The translations under genes were made by a program, and so were the position numbers. 64,000 bases of DNA from Panacibacter microcysteis (GTDB taxonomy: Bacteria; Bacteroidota; Bacteroidia; Chitinophagales; Chitinophagaceae). Shown in pieces: positions 36,252 to 43,322 of this stretch (positions are counted from its first letter, which is position 1; each line of letters begins with the position of its first letter). The notes beneath the pieces were generated by a model. That model did no database searches, was not told the DNA's origin, and saw nothing but the letters and a program-made list of their open reading frames with translations. The DNA lies in assembly GCF_015831355.1 (NCBI RefSeq), contig NZ_JADWYR010000003.1, positions 124,001-188,000 on the forward strand, read 5' to 3'.

Positions 36252-37274
36252 ATGCGTTCAATTACAGACATATTGAGTTCAAAAATTTCTCATCAGGAAA
36301 ATACGTGGTCAGATATTTCTATGGAGGTGACAATCGTAAATATTTTACGCCAAATTAATTCAGATGTTCATAAAACCAAAATAGAAAACTTAAGAAACAA
36401 ACTTCACAACGGTGAGAAAGAGTATTATGATAACTATAAAAAGCAATTGCCAGCTGTTACTTTTAGTGCAACCTTTAATACCAAGCGGACAAAGGACAAA
36501 CTTAAAAGTTACAATCACTTAATTGTACTTGATATTGACAGACTTGATTCCGTACAGTTAGAAACAACCTATAACTGTTTGCTTAATGATGATTATGTTT
36601 TTGCATTCTGGCGTTCACCTTCAAACAATGGTTTTAAAGGCTTAGTCGCATTAGATTACCGGTTTGAAAATATTACTGCCGATATTGAATTTCTTCATAA
36701 AAGTGCCTTTAAAAAATTAGCAGGATATTTTTTCAATAAGTACGGAATCGAATTAGACAAAAGTGGAAGTGATATAAGTAGACTTTGTTTTCTATCCCAC
36801 GACAGTAATCTAGTTCTTAAATCAACCTGTATTAGTTTTGGAATCGCCGAAGATGACATTGTATTTTCTTCCAACGCACCGAAAAAAAAAGAAATAAAAT
36901 TTAATTTTTCCAGCAGTCTTGACTCTCTTTACAACCCAATGGGTAAGAATAGTAAGTTCGACAGAAAGATAATGACTGACATTATTAGGCACTTAAAAAA
37001 TAAAAAGAAGTCGATTACATATACTTACGAAGAATGGTGTAAAGTGGCAATGGGAATAGCAAATACTTTTACTTATGAGATTGGGTTAAACTATTTTTTA
37101 CAATTAAGTTCTTTAGACAGCGATAAATTTAATGACGTTACTTCTACAAACTTTCTAATGAATTGTTACGAAACAAGAAAGGGAAACGTAAATTTCAGTA
37201 GTATAATTTATCTAGCAAATCAAAAAGGATATAAAACTAAATATCAAAAAAATGGGGTTCCGAAGACGGATTAA
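36252..37274 (+). CDS. archaeo-eukaryotic-type primase (BT4734-like N-terminal domain plus PriCT-2)
   Basis: This 340-residue protein shows the AEP (prim-pol) metal motif LIVLDIDRLD (Asp94, Asp96), a glycine-containing motif FWRSPSNNGFKGL (residues 119-131) and the third motif DISRLCFLSHD (174-184), as in BT4734/VirE-N-type proteins. Residues about 230-325 (IRHLKNKKKSITYTYEEWCKVAMGIAN) resemble the PriCT-2 C-terminal domain. No helicase or VirE P-loop domain follows, unlike many mobile-element relatives. It would make primers or short DNA. It is followed by a 125-bp gap and the RT gene on the same strand, suggesting a joint function. Confidence 0.85.
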   Translation: MRSITDILSSKISHQENTWSDISMEVTIVNILRQINSDVHKTKIENLRNKLHNGEKEYYDNYKKQLPAVTFSATFNTKRTKDKLKSYNHLIVLDIDRLDSVQLETTYNCLLNDDYVFAFWRSPSNNGFKGLVALDYRFENITADIEFLHKSAFKKLAGYFFNKYGIELDKSGSDISRLCFLSHDSNLVLKSTCISFGIAEDDIVFSSNAPKKKEIKFNFSSSLDSLYNPMGKNSKFDRKIMTDIIRHLKNKKKSITYTYEEWCKVAMGIANTFTYEIGLNYFLQLSSLDSDKFNDVTSTNFLMNCYETRKGNVNFSSIIYLANQKGYKTKYQKNGVPKTD

Positions 37275-37394
37275 TTTTCGTAAGTATCACTCTCCTCAAC
37301 AAAGTCCTAGAGAGCTTAAAACAAGGCAGCGACATTATATGTCAGTATCTTTGTCAATAGGTGTGAAAACGCTTTACAGGAACCCCTATTTTTT
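37247..37394 (+). ncRNA. candidate structured RNA bracketed by a 15-bp inverted repeat, upstream of the RT
   Basis: AAAAAATGGGGTTCC (37247-37261, overlapping the last codons of the primase gene) pairs with GGAACCCC-T-ATTTTTT (37379-37394) with one bulged T. Inside are two small hairpins: CTCTC / GAGAG (about 37290-37314) and GACAT-TAT-ATGTC (37331-37343). A TAnnTTTG box (TATCTTTG, 37346-37353) also lies inside, so this gap might simply hold the RT promoter. An RNA with paired ends next to an RT recalls retron and DRT RNAs; that link is inference. Confidence 0.45.
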
Positions 37395-37399
37395 GACTT

Positions 37400-39223
37400 A
37401 TGAAAACATTTGATCAACATTTTAGTGAAGATGCCATTATTAGACAAATATGTAAAGTGAGGGTCAAACTAGCTAAAAGTAAATCAAAAAGGCATTTGCT
37501 TCATCTATTAACTTCTAACGAAAAGTATAATTATCACACTCAATCTAATATCCCTCCATCTAACGAATTTGAAAAATGCCAATTAGAATTAACTCGATTT
37601 CTTGCAACAATTTTGCCACCAAGAAAAAAATGGTTAAAACTTGGAGAAGTTTCTCGATTAAACTTTAAAGCAATTGCTGCAATAAAAAAGGGTGAAGAAA
37701 ACAACGAAAAAATCAATAAACGTAATTACTCCTTAACATCTAATGATAAGAATTTCTATTCCTTATTAAAAACTATTAATGTTTATAAAAAAAGAAAATC
37801 TCAAGAACAGTGGCTTGTGAATTTAAAAAATTTCGTTAATGAAATAAAAGCTCTTTCTGTAACTAAAACATATCAAGTTACAAAGCCGCTCATCTTCCCA
37901 AAACTTAAGGAAAAGAAAAAAAATATCGGCATTAATGAATGCCGTCCTATTTGTATGTTCAATTTAAGGGATAGAATTATTTTAAGTACTACAAATAAAT
38001 TCTTGACGCAATTGTTTGACGAACATTTTCAAGATAGTTCTTATGCTTTTAGAGCAAAGAGAAATGAAGAGAATCAGATTTTATCACACCACGATTGTAT
38101 AAAGGATATTTTAAAATACAGGAATAAAGTTAATTCGAACGGTCTTTATGCGGTGGAATGCGATATGAAAAAATTTTATGACACGGTAAATCATAATATA
38201 GCTAGGTCTTTATTTCATGAGCTTATCTCATTATCAGTTTCGTTACACCCTGAATTAACTCTTGATGCTCCTATTCGAATTTTTGAAAGCTATTTAAGTT
38301 GCTTCGCTTTTAACATAGATATGCCTAAGCCAACTGACACAGAATATTGGGCTTCATATAAAATTCCTAATGGAGAGTTTACTTGGGTGAATGATATAGT
38401 ATTTCAACATTACCCTGACATTTCGTTAGAACGAATTGGTGTTCCTCAAGGGGGTGCACTTTCGGGTCTTATAGCAAACATATATCTAAATCAGGCGGAC
38501 ATAAAAATGCTTGGTGCTAATGTTCTTTACCAACGATTCTGTGATGATATGATTATTCTTTCAGACAACATAGATGAATGTATAAGGGCGAAGGACTTGT
38601 ACGAAAAAACGCTAAATGAATTAAAATTATTCCCACATCCATTTAAAAATGAAATGGAACTAACTTCATTAATAAACGGGGGCTTAAATTACAAGCCTTT
38701 TTGGGAGGGTAAATCCAAAGGACCTTATAAATGGGGAGAAATTAAAAACAAATGTTTTCCTTGGATAGGGTTTGTAGGGTATGAAATTAATTATTCAAGC
38801 GAAATTCGAGTAAGAAAGAAATCATTAAAAAAGGAACTCAGCAAACAAAAGACCATAGTAAAGGAAATAAAGAATGCTATAAAAGTGGGCATGCGTAAAC
38901 CAAAAGGAACTGCAACCGAATCTGCAATAAATCGACTTATAGGAATGTCAGTTGGACGCGTTGGTCTTGACAATTTTACCGAAGTATCGACAGACTTATG
39001 TTGGAAAAATGGTTTTAAGGAATTAACTATAAATGTACATTCTATCAGACAAATTAAACAACTAGACCGTAATAGAAGCAAACACTATTACAAGCTATTG
39101 AAAGAAGTTGAAGAACCAGAATTAACGCCTAGGGAACAAGAAGACAGACAAGTAATTAAGTACAATAAACCATTCAGCTATTACTTTCAAATTTTGGAAC
39201 GACAAAAAAAGGCGAACGGTTAA
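37400..39223 (+). CDS. reverse transcriptase, unassigned group
   Basis: The 607-residue protein has RT motifs in order: RPICMFNLRDR (182-192, fingers), A box AVECDMKKFYDTV (251-263, metal Asp255), B box IGVPQGGALSGLIAN (346-360), C box RFCDDMIILS (379-388, FCDD in place of YADD) and the PWIGFVGYEI thumb-side motif (454-463). About 170 residues precede and 140 follow the RT core, with no HNH, maturase or nitrilase domain recognised. Retron RTs are usually much shorter, and no group II intron structure is seen. It lies 125 bp after the primase gene. It most resembles the diverse defence-associated (Abi/UG) RTs; the group cannot be assigned by eye. Confidence 0.9.
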   Translation: MKTFDQHFSEDAIIRQICKVRVKLAKSKSKRHLLHLLTSNEKYNYHTQSNIPPSNEFEKCQLELTRFLATILPPRKKWLKLGEVSRLNFKAIAAIKKGEENNEKINKRNYSLTSNDKNFYSLLKTINVYKKRKSQEQWLVNLKNFVNEIKALSVTKTYQVTKPLIFPKLKEKKKNIGINECRPICMFNLRDRIILSTTNKFLTQLFDEHFQDSSYAFRAKRNEENQILSHHDCIKDILKYRNKVNSNGLYAVECDMKKFYDTVNHNIARSLFHELISLSVSLHPELTLDAPIRIFESYLSCFAFNIDMPKPTDTEYWASYKIPNGEFTWVNDIVFQHYPDISLERIGVPQGGALSGLIANIYLNQADIKMLGANVLYQRFCDDMIILSDNIDECIRAKDLYEKTLNELKLFPHPFKNEMELTSLINGGLNYKPFWEGKSKGPYKWGEIKNKCFPWIGFVGYEINYSSEIRVRKKSLKKELSKQKTIVKEIKNAIKVGMRKPKGTATESAINRLIGMSVGRVGLDNFTEVSTDLCWKNGFKELTINVHSIRQIKQLDRNRSKHYYKLLKEVEEPELTPREQEDRQVIKYNKPFSYYFQILERQKKANG

Positions 39224-39232
39224 GAAAAAGTT

Positions 39233-39251
39233 TGCCGCAAGGCTAGCGGCA
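39233..39251. terminator. short hairpin after the RT gene
   Basis: TGCCGC / GCGGCA with a 7-nt loop lies 10 bp after the RT stop and is GC-rich in an AT-rich setting. No T tract follows, so it is only a possible terminator. Confidence 0.4.
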
Positions 39252-39329
39252 CAATAACAATCAGCAGTTGTATTACAATCAGCAAATATTGGCTTTCAAC
39301 TCCTGCAAGCAATTCTACGGGTAATTTGA

Positions 39330-39560
39330 GAACAATACTGTATCATAACTGTTTTTTTCGAAAACCCGAACACGTTACACCCGCATCGTTGATGCCATAA
39401 AAAGTTCGTCTCCGCAGAGTCTCCTGCAAGGGACTCTGCGGGTGTGTTTGAGCGTATTGCTGTATTATAAACGACTTCTTCGAAAACCCGAAGACGTTAC
39501 ACCCGCATCGTTGCTGCCATGAAAAGTTAACGATGAACGGTTTGCGATGCAGCAAGAGGA
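39330..39560. repeat. two copies of a ~100-bp repeat, with an inserted hairpin
   Basis: Copy 1 (about 39330-39407) and copy 2 (about 39451-39556) share TTCGAAAACCCGAA, then CGTTACACCCGCATCGTTG and GCCAT(A/G)AAAAGTT. Between them lies the perfect 10-bp hairpin CCGCAGAGTC / GACTCTGCGG (39412-39441). Copy 2 ends with a GGTTTGCGATGCAGCA segment that is a decayed form of the dispersed intergenic repeat. A third copy lies at 39924-40056. Confidence 0.8.
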
Positions 39561-39610
39561 ATCTAGAAATATTTTTTTTATAATTCTAATTTCAATTTAA
39601 ACTGAAAAAT

Positions 39611-39880
39611 ATGTTTGAGCGTTTTCAAAATTATTTGATCGAACAGGGATATAGTCTACGAACACCTTTAGGAAAGCCATCAACAGTTTTTGATTATTCC
39701 AATAGAATCCAAACAATTTGCGACAGAGAAAATGTTAGCATTAATCAGCTTGCAGATAATATTGCTCATTTTATACAGAAATATGATGCCTTTGGTTTGG
39801 AAGCTGAATTTGGGAGAAGAAGTCATAGTGCATACATAAACGCGCTTAGGAGGTTTGAAGAGTTTATAAACATCAAATAA
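39611..39880 (+). CDS. small hypothetical protein between repeats
   Basis: The 89-residue product (FERFQNYLIEQGYSLRTPLG, then SVNQL-like helical segments ending AYINALRRFEEFINIK) looks all-helical. It resembles the N-terminal DNA-binding part seen in some integrase-like or restriction-associated proteins, but nothing catalytic is present. It is flanked by copies of the ~100-bp repeat and may be a remnant of a mobile gene or a small real gene. The AT-rich codon use resembles the island. Confidence 0.5.
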   Translation: MFERFQNYLIEQGYSLRTPLGKPSTVFDYSNRIQTICDRENVSINQLADNIAHFIQKYDAFGLEAEFGRRSHSAYINALRRFEEFINIK

Positions 39881-39923
39881 CATAGCATTTACGAGTTTTC
39901 TGAAAATGACTCTTCGCTGATCT

Positions 39924-40056
39924 GATCGTATCGCTGTATTATAAACGGCTTCTTTGAAAATCCGAAAACGTTACTCCCGCATCGTTGCTGCCATAAAAAA
40001 CCACAGATGAACGGATTGCGACGCAACAGGTGCTGCTATGAAATACTGCTGCTGGT
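39924..40056. repeat. third ~100-bp repeat copy ending in a dispersed repeat (minus orientation)
   Basis: CGTATCGCTGTATTATAAACG through TTGAAAATCCGAAAACG and CCGCATCGTTGCTGCCATAAA matches copies 1 and 2. It then continues into GGATTGCGACGCAACAGGTG and ATGAAATACTGCTGCTGG (40013-40055), the minus-strand form of the dispersed repeat. Confidence 0.8.
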
Positions 40057-40197
40057 ATCATCTTTCTTTTTCTGTACTGCTGCATTTAAACTTCATAAAA
40101 AGCAACGCTGCTGACACCTCAAACGTCATCAACAGACTTTCGTATATTTATTGTTGGTATTCTTTATTGAAACAATCCACGGTTCAAACGCCTGGCA

Positions 40198-40524
40198 ATG
40201 GAAAACAGAAAGTTTGCGTTTATAAAGTCTGACAAGAAATTTATTAAACTATATTTTGACGACATCACCGTGATCAAAGGGCTGGGCAACTATGTAGAGA
40301 TCTATACAACATACCATAAAAGATTTGTTTATTATAAGCCTATGAAAGTGCTTATTGAAAGCTTGCCCGATGAGTTTATGCGGATCCATAATTCATACAT
40401 CGTTAACCTTACCAACATTGAGTACTTCGAAGATAATCAGATAGTCATCAAAGATTTAAAAATTAACGTTGCTAAAAGTTACAGGGACTGCCTTATTAAT
40501 GCGGTCAACAAGCGAATGCTTTAA
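40198..40524 (+). CDS. stand-alone LytTR DNA-binding protein
   Basis: The 108-residue protein is essentially one LytTR domain: FIKSDKKFIKLYFDDITVIKGLGNYVEIYTT, then the conserved FMRIHNSYIVNLTNIEYFEDNQIVI and the C-terminal VAKSYRDCLINAV. It has no receiver or membrane part, so its input signal is unknown. It probably binds DNA directly as a small regulator. The leader has GTATATTTATTGTTGGT in common with the primase leader. The next gene is on the same strand, 111 bp away. Confidence 0.9.
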   Translation: MENRKFAFIKSDKKFIKLYFDDITVIKGLGNYVEIYTTYHKRFVYYKPMKVLIESLPDEFMRIHNSYIVNLTNIEYFEDNQIVIKDLKINVAKSYRDCLINAVNKRML

Positions 40525-40635
40525 GCAACGTACATCAAAGCCGCTGTCAACCACATAATTTTCCATGCAAAGTAAATAATATGACTTTTCGGCTTTTTGC
40601 TTCGCCATAGGTTTGCATAAAATATATGCAGGCAT

Positions 40636-41010
40636 ATGAAAAAGGAAGCTGCGTTGGCGTACATCAACAACAATAGCCTGGCAGGTATCAAAGCAGGTTC
40701 AGACAGGCATGACTTTCTGGATATCTGGATGGTTGTAGTTGATGACCGGATTTTTGCCCGCTCATGGGGCTTTGCAGAAAGAAGCTGGTACAACACTTTT
40801 TTAAAAGATCCGGCAGGGCAAATAAAATGTGGTGATACTGTTTTTTCCATCAGGGCATCTGTTCCAACGGACAACGATTTGCTTACGCCAAAAATAAACA
40901 GCGCTTACCTGGCAAAGTATCATGCTGCTTCCAATCTAACCTATACATCGGCAATCATTACAGGCAGGCATATTGAAAAAACGATGGAGTTTGTAATTGT
41001 AGAAGACTGA
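40636..41010 (+). CDS. DUF2255 family protein
   Basis: The 124-residue protein contains the typical segments DIWMVVVDDRIFARSWGFAERSWYNTFL and GDTVFSIRASVPTDND of the DUF2255 family. The function of this family is not established. It has no signal peptide and is probably cytoplasmic. It precedes a small membrane-protein gene on the same strand by 58 bp, without a visible terminator between them. Confidence 0.8.
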   Translation: MKKEAALAYINNNSLAGIKAGSDRHDFLDIWMVVVDDRIFARSWGFAERSWYNTFLKDPAGQIKCGDTVFSIRASVPTDNDLLTPKINSAYLAKYHAASNLTYTSAIITGRHIEKTMEFVIVED

Positions 41011-41068
41011 AGCTATAATGTAATGCCATAAGCGGCAAGCGTTCATATTAAATTAAATAATACAAACG

Positions 41069-41410
41069 ATGAATTATAAACAGCTTCTTGTAACGTTTTT
41101 GATAATGCAGGCAATCGCGGTATTGCTCTATACAATAATGACCTTTCAAACGGATGGCGCAAACATCTTTGCCATTTTTCTTTCCAACATCAGGTCATTC
41201 ACATGGAATGGCCAATTCAATCTCGACTTTAGTTGCTACCTGGCTCTGTCAGCCCTCTGGATAGTATGGCGCAACAAATTTTCGGCATCGTCGTTTTTCA
41301 TCGCTATTGCGGCCATGATCGTAGGAATAATGGTGTTCGCGCCCTACGTAGCCTGGTTAATAGTAAAAGAAAAAGGGAACATGCAAGCTGTCTTAACAGG
41401 GGAGAGGTAA
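41069..41410 (+). CDS. small membrane protein of unknown function
   Basis: The 113-residue product has three hydrophobic segments (about residues 5-25, LLVTFLIMQAIAVLLYTIMT; 52-68; 74-98, FFIAIAAMIVGIMVFAPYVAWLI). No family is recognised. It follows the DUF2255 gene and may be cotranscribed with it. Confidence 0.65.
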   Translation: MNYKQLLVTFLIMQAIAVLLYTIMTFQTDGANIFAIFLSNIRSFTWNGQFNLDFSCYLALSALWIVWRNKFSASSFFIAIAAMIVGIMVFAPYVAWLIVKEKGNMQAVLTGER

Positions 41411-41604
41411 ACGCTGCTACAGGCAATTGCTTTACTGCAATGCCGGTCAAAAAAACAATCAGGGTATGTTGGTTAAGCGCCGCCGACAATCGATACACCA
41501 TAATAATCGCTGCCCGAAAGCTATATGCAGGCAGTGTTGCCCTGCAGTGTTCCGCGCCGGTAGGCTTACCCGTCAATAAATGTATTTTTTTTTTGATGTT
41601 ATCA

Positions 41605-41685
41605 TCACCGGTACACATGGCATCGCCTGTTGCCACGCTCGGTTCAGGGTTCCGTTTTTATGGCGGCTGAAGCGATCTGTTTTTT
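41605..41685 (+). repeat. dispersed intergenic repeat, copy 12 (GCCACGCTCGG variant)
   Basis: It runs ACCGGTACACATGGCATCGCC, TGTTGCCACGCTCGGTTCAG, GGTTCCGTTTTTATGGCGGC and AGCGATCTGTT. It shares its right half with the copy at 34.55 kb and its middle with the one at 56.3 kb. It lacks the TTGTGTCACTC core. Confidence 0.75.
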
Positions 41686-41802
41686 CCCGGCTGGCGGTAA
41701 AGAAAAGTTGCGTAAGCTTACAGAACCGCGTAAAAATGACAAAGGCACAGAAAGAAGCTCTGCGCCGTTTGTCGTATACCTGACTATTAATCCCATTACA
41801 TG

Positions 41803-43284
41803 TTAGTGACCACTTTTGTTAATAAAAAGCTGGTATTTGAGTTTTCCCTTTTGCGCCGTTGTAAAACTGGCACCATTGTCTTTGCTGTAAGCAGACCCGT
41901 TACCGTTATAGCTATATTCCAGCCCGTAACACCCTTTGGTAGAAGCTGACTGTAGCAGCAACTGGTAAGTGCTTCCGGCTTTTACTTTTATACCAGGGTA
42001 AATCGTAATGTTCCCGGGCGACCAGCCGATTGAATCTGCAGCAATAAGTTCCGTACTCAGTATTTTTCCGCCAGCATCTGTTACAGATAACTGCAGCCCC
42101 GCATCCGGGTAGCCGGTTTTAAACGTTGTATAAGTTAGTTTTTCGAGTGTGCCGCTTTTTGTGGCGGTAAATGATTGCCTGCGCTGTACCGCTCCGCCTA
42201 TGTCGCACAAAGACATGTACCTGTCGTCTGTGGTCGTATTGTCCTGCTGTTTACCGGCAGCACCGGCAGCAAGTGTAAAAGACGCCTGTTCCATACATTT
42301 CATGGGAAGAATGGCGCCATCAGGCCCAAAACTCAGTGGTGCCCAGTAGTAGTTACCCAGCGCCTCATTCTTCGCCGCGTTATTCCAAAGGTCGCTGCCA
42401 TACAAATACATTACATCGTCTTTCAGCCTGATAACGGAAACAAACGAGGGCTGCCCGCCGCAGGAACTGTCACTTATTTTTTTACCTGCACTCCATGGCC
42501 CCAGTGGTGCAGGTGCTGTTTTGTAAGATGTACCTGTACCGGCACAATAACCACAGTTCGGGTCTGAATAGGTAATGTAATAGATTCCATTCCGGTGAAA
42601 CAATGAAGGCGCTTCTGTTTGTCCCGGTGTCACTTCTTTCACATGTTCGCCTGTGCCGGAAAGATAATCCGGTGTCAGTTTTTCAATTACAATAGCCCCT
42701 TTCGCCCGCCAGTCGGTATAAGCAATATAACCGGTACCGTCAGTGTCTACAAATGTGTCATGGTCACCATTATTCAATCCTGCCACAGGTGCATCTGAGT
42801 TTACGGCCAGCCGCGGTACAGGCGTTTCGGTAAAAGGACCGGCCGGTGAGTGGCTGGTAAATACACGAAAACCTACACTGTTATCATACACATTGATCCA
42901 TAACACATACATACCCGTTTTCCTGTTGTAGATCACGTGCGGCCGGAAGCAGCCATAGGTAGAGCCGTCGCAACGTGATTGCCAGATGGCAGTGCCTGCA
43001 TCAAACAATGCGCCCTTATCTGTCCAGTGTACAAGGTCGGTGGAGGTATACACTTTAAAGCCGCAGAACGGCGCGCCTTTATTGCCCCATTCAAAGCCAC
43101 AACCATAACTGGTGCCATAGAGATAATAAGTGCCATCGAAGCATGCAATTTCGCCGTCATGTGCATCAATAGCTTCTCCCGCAACATCAAACCTTGTATG
43201 AAAGTTGGTGATGGTTGTGGTGTAAGCCTGGGGGTATACATGCAGTGAACAAACAAGCAACAGCAACAAAATGATCAATCGCAT
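41803..43284 (-). CDS. GH43-family glycosidase, exported
   Basis: The 493-residue protein has a signal peptide (RLIILLLLLVCSLHVYPQ) and a GH43-type five-bladed propeller. The three expected acids can be proposed in DAHDGEIACFDGTYYLYG (base), GDHDTFVDTDGTGYIAYTDW (pKa-modulating Asp) and GQTEAPSLFHRNGIYYITYS (general acid Glu). Residues about 365-490 form a C-terminal beta-sandwich, probably carbohydrate-binding. GH43 enzymes act on arabinose-, xylose- or galactose-containing glycans. The isomerase gene lies 38 bp upstream on the same strand, so they probably form an operon. Confidence 0.88.
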   Translation of the reverse strand: MRLIILLLLLVCSLHVYPQAYTTTITNFHTRFDVAGEAIDAHDGEIACFDGTYYLYGTSYGCGFEWGNKGAPFCGFKVYTSTDLVHWTDKGALFDAGTAIWQSRCDGSTYGCFRPHVIYNRKTGMYVLWINVYDNSVGFRVFTSHSPAGPFTETPVPRLAVNSDAPVAGLNNGDHDTFVDTDGTGYIAYTDWRAKGAIVIEKLTPDYLSGTGEHVKEVTPGQTEAPSLFHRNGIYYITYSDPNCGYCAGTGTSYKTAPAPLGPWSAGKKISDSSCGGQPSFVSVIRLKDDVMYLYGSDLWNNAAKNEALGNYYWAPLSFGPDGAILPMKCMEQASFTLAAGAAGKQQDNTTTDDRYMSLCDIGGAVQRRQSFTATKSGTLEKLTYTTFKTGYPDAGLQLSVTDAGGKILSTELIAADSIGWSPGNITIYPGIKVKAGSTYQLLLQSASTKGCYGLEYSYNGNGSAYSKDNGASFTTAQKGKLKYQLFINKSGH

Positions 43285-43322
43285 TTATAATGATTTATAG
43301 CACCCGCATTGCACCGGCACTG

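Larger units (their letters stand above)
34650..39255. other. AT-rich accessory island (membrane protein, primase, reverse transcriptase)
   Basis: Base composition changes visibly near 34.7 kb and back near 39.25 kb: genes inside use A/T-ending codons and long A and T runs, unlike the flanking glycan and housekeeping genes. Contents are a membrane protein, a BT4734-like primase and a reverse transcriptase, all on the plus strand. The edges coincide with dispersed repeats (34.55 kb, and 39.33-40.06 kb). No integrase, transposase or tRNA attachment site was found. The most likely reading is horizontal acquisition. Confidence 0.75.

Noticed and set aside
37400-39223. Retron RT
   Set aside because: The protein is about twice the length of typical retron RTs and no clear msr/msd pattern (branching G, paired a1/a2 with long msd hairpin) is visible; the upstream inverted repeat is kept as a separate candidate.
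37400-39223. Group II intron maturase-RT or DGR RT
   Set aside because: No maturase X domain, no HNH domain, no intron 5' GUGYG or domain V structure, and no template/variable repeat pair with A-biased changes was seen.
39330-40056. CRISPR array
   Set aside because: Only three repeats of about 100 bp, imperfect and unevenly spaced, with an ORF between two of them; no cas genes.
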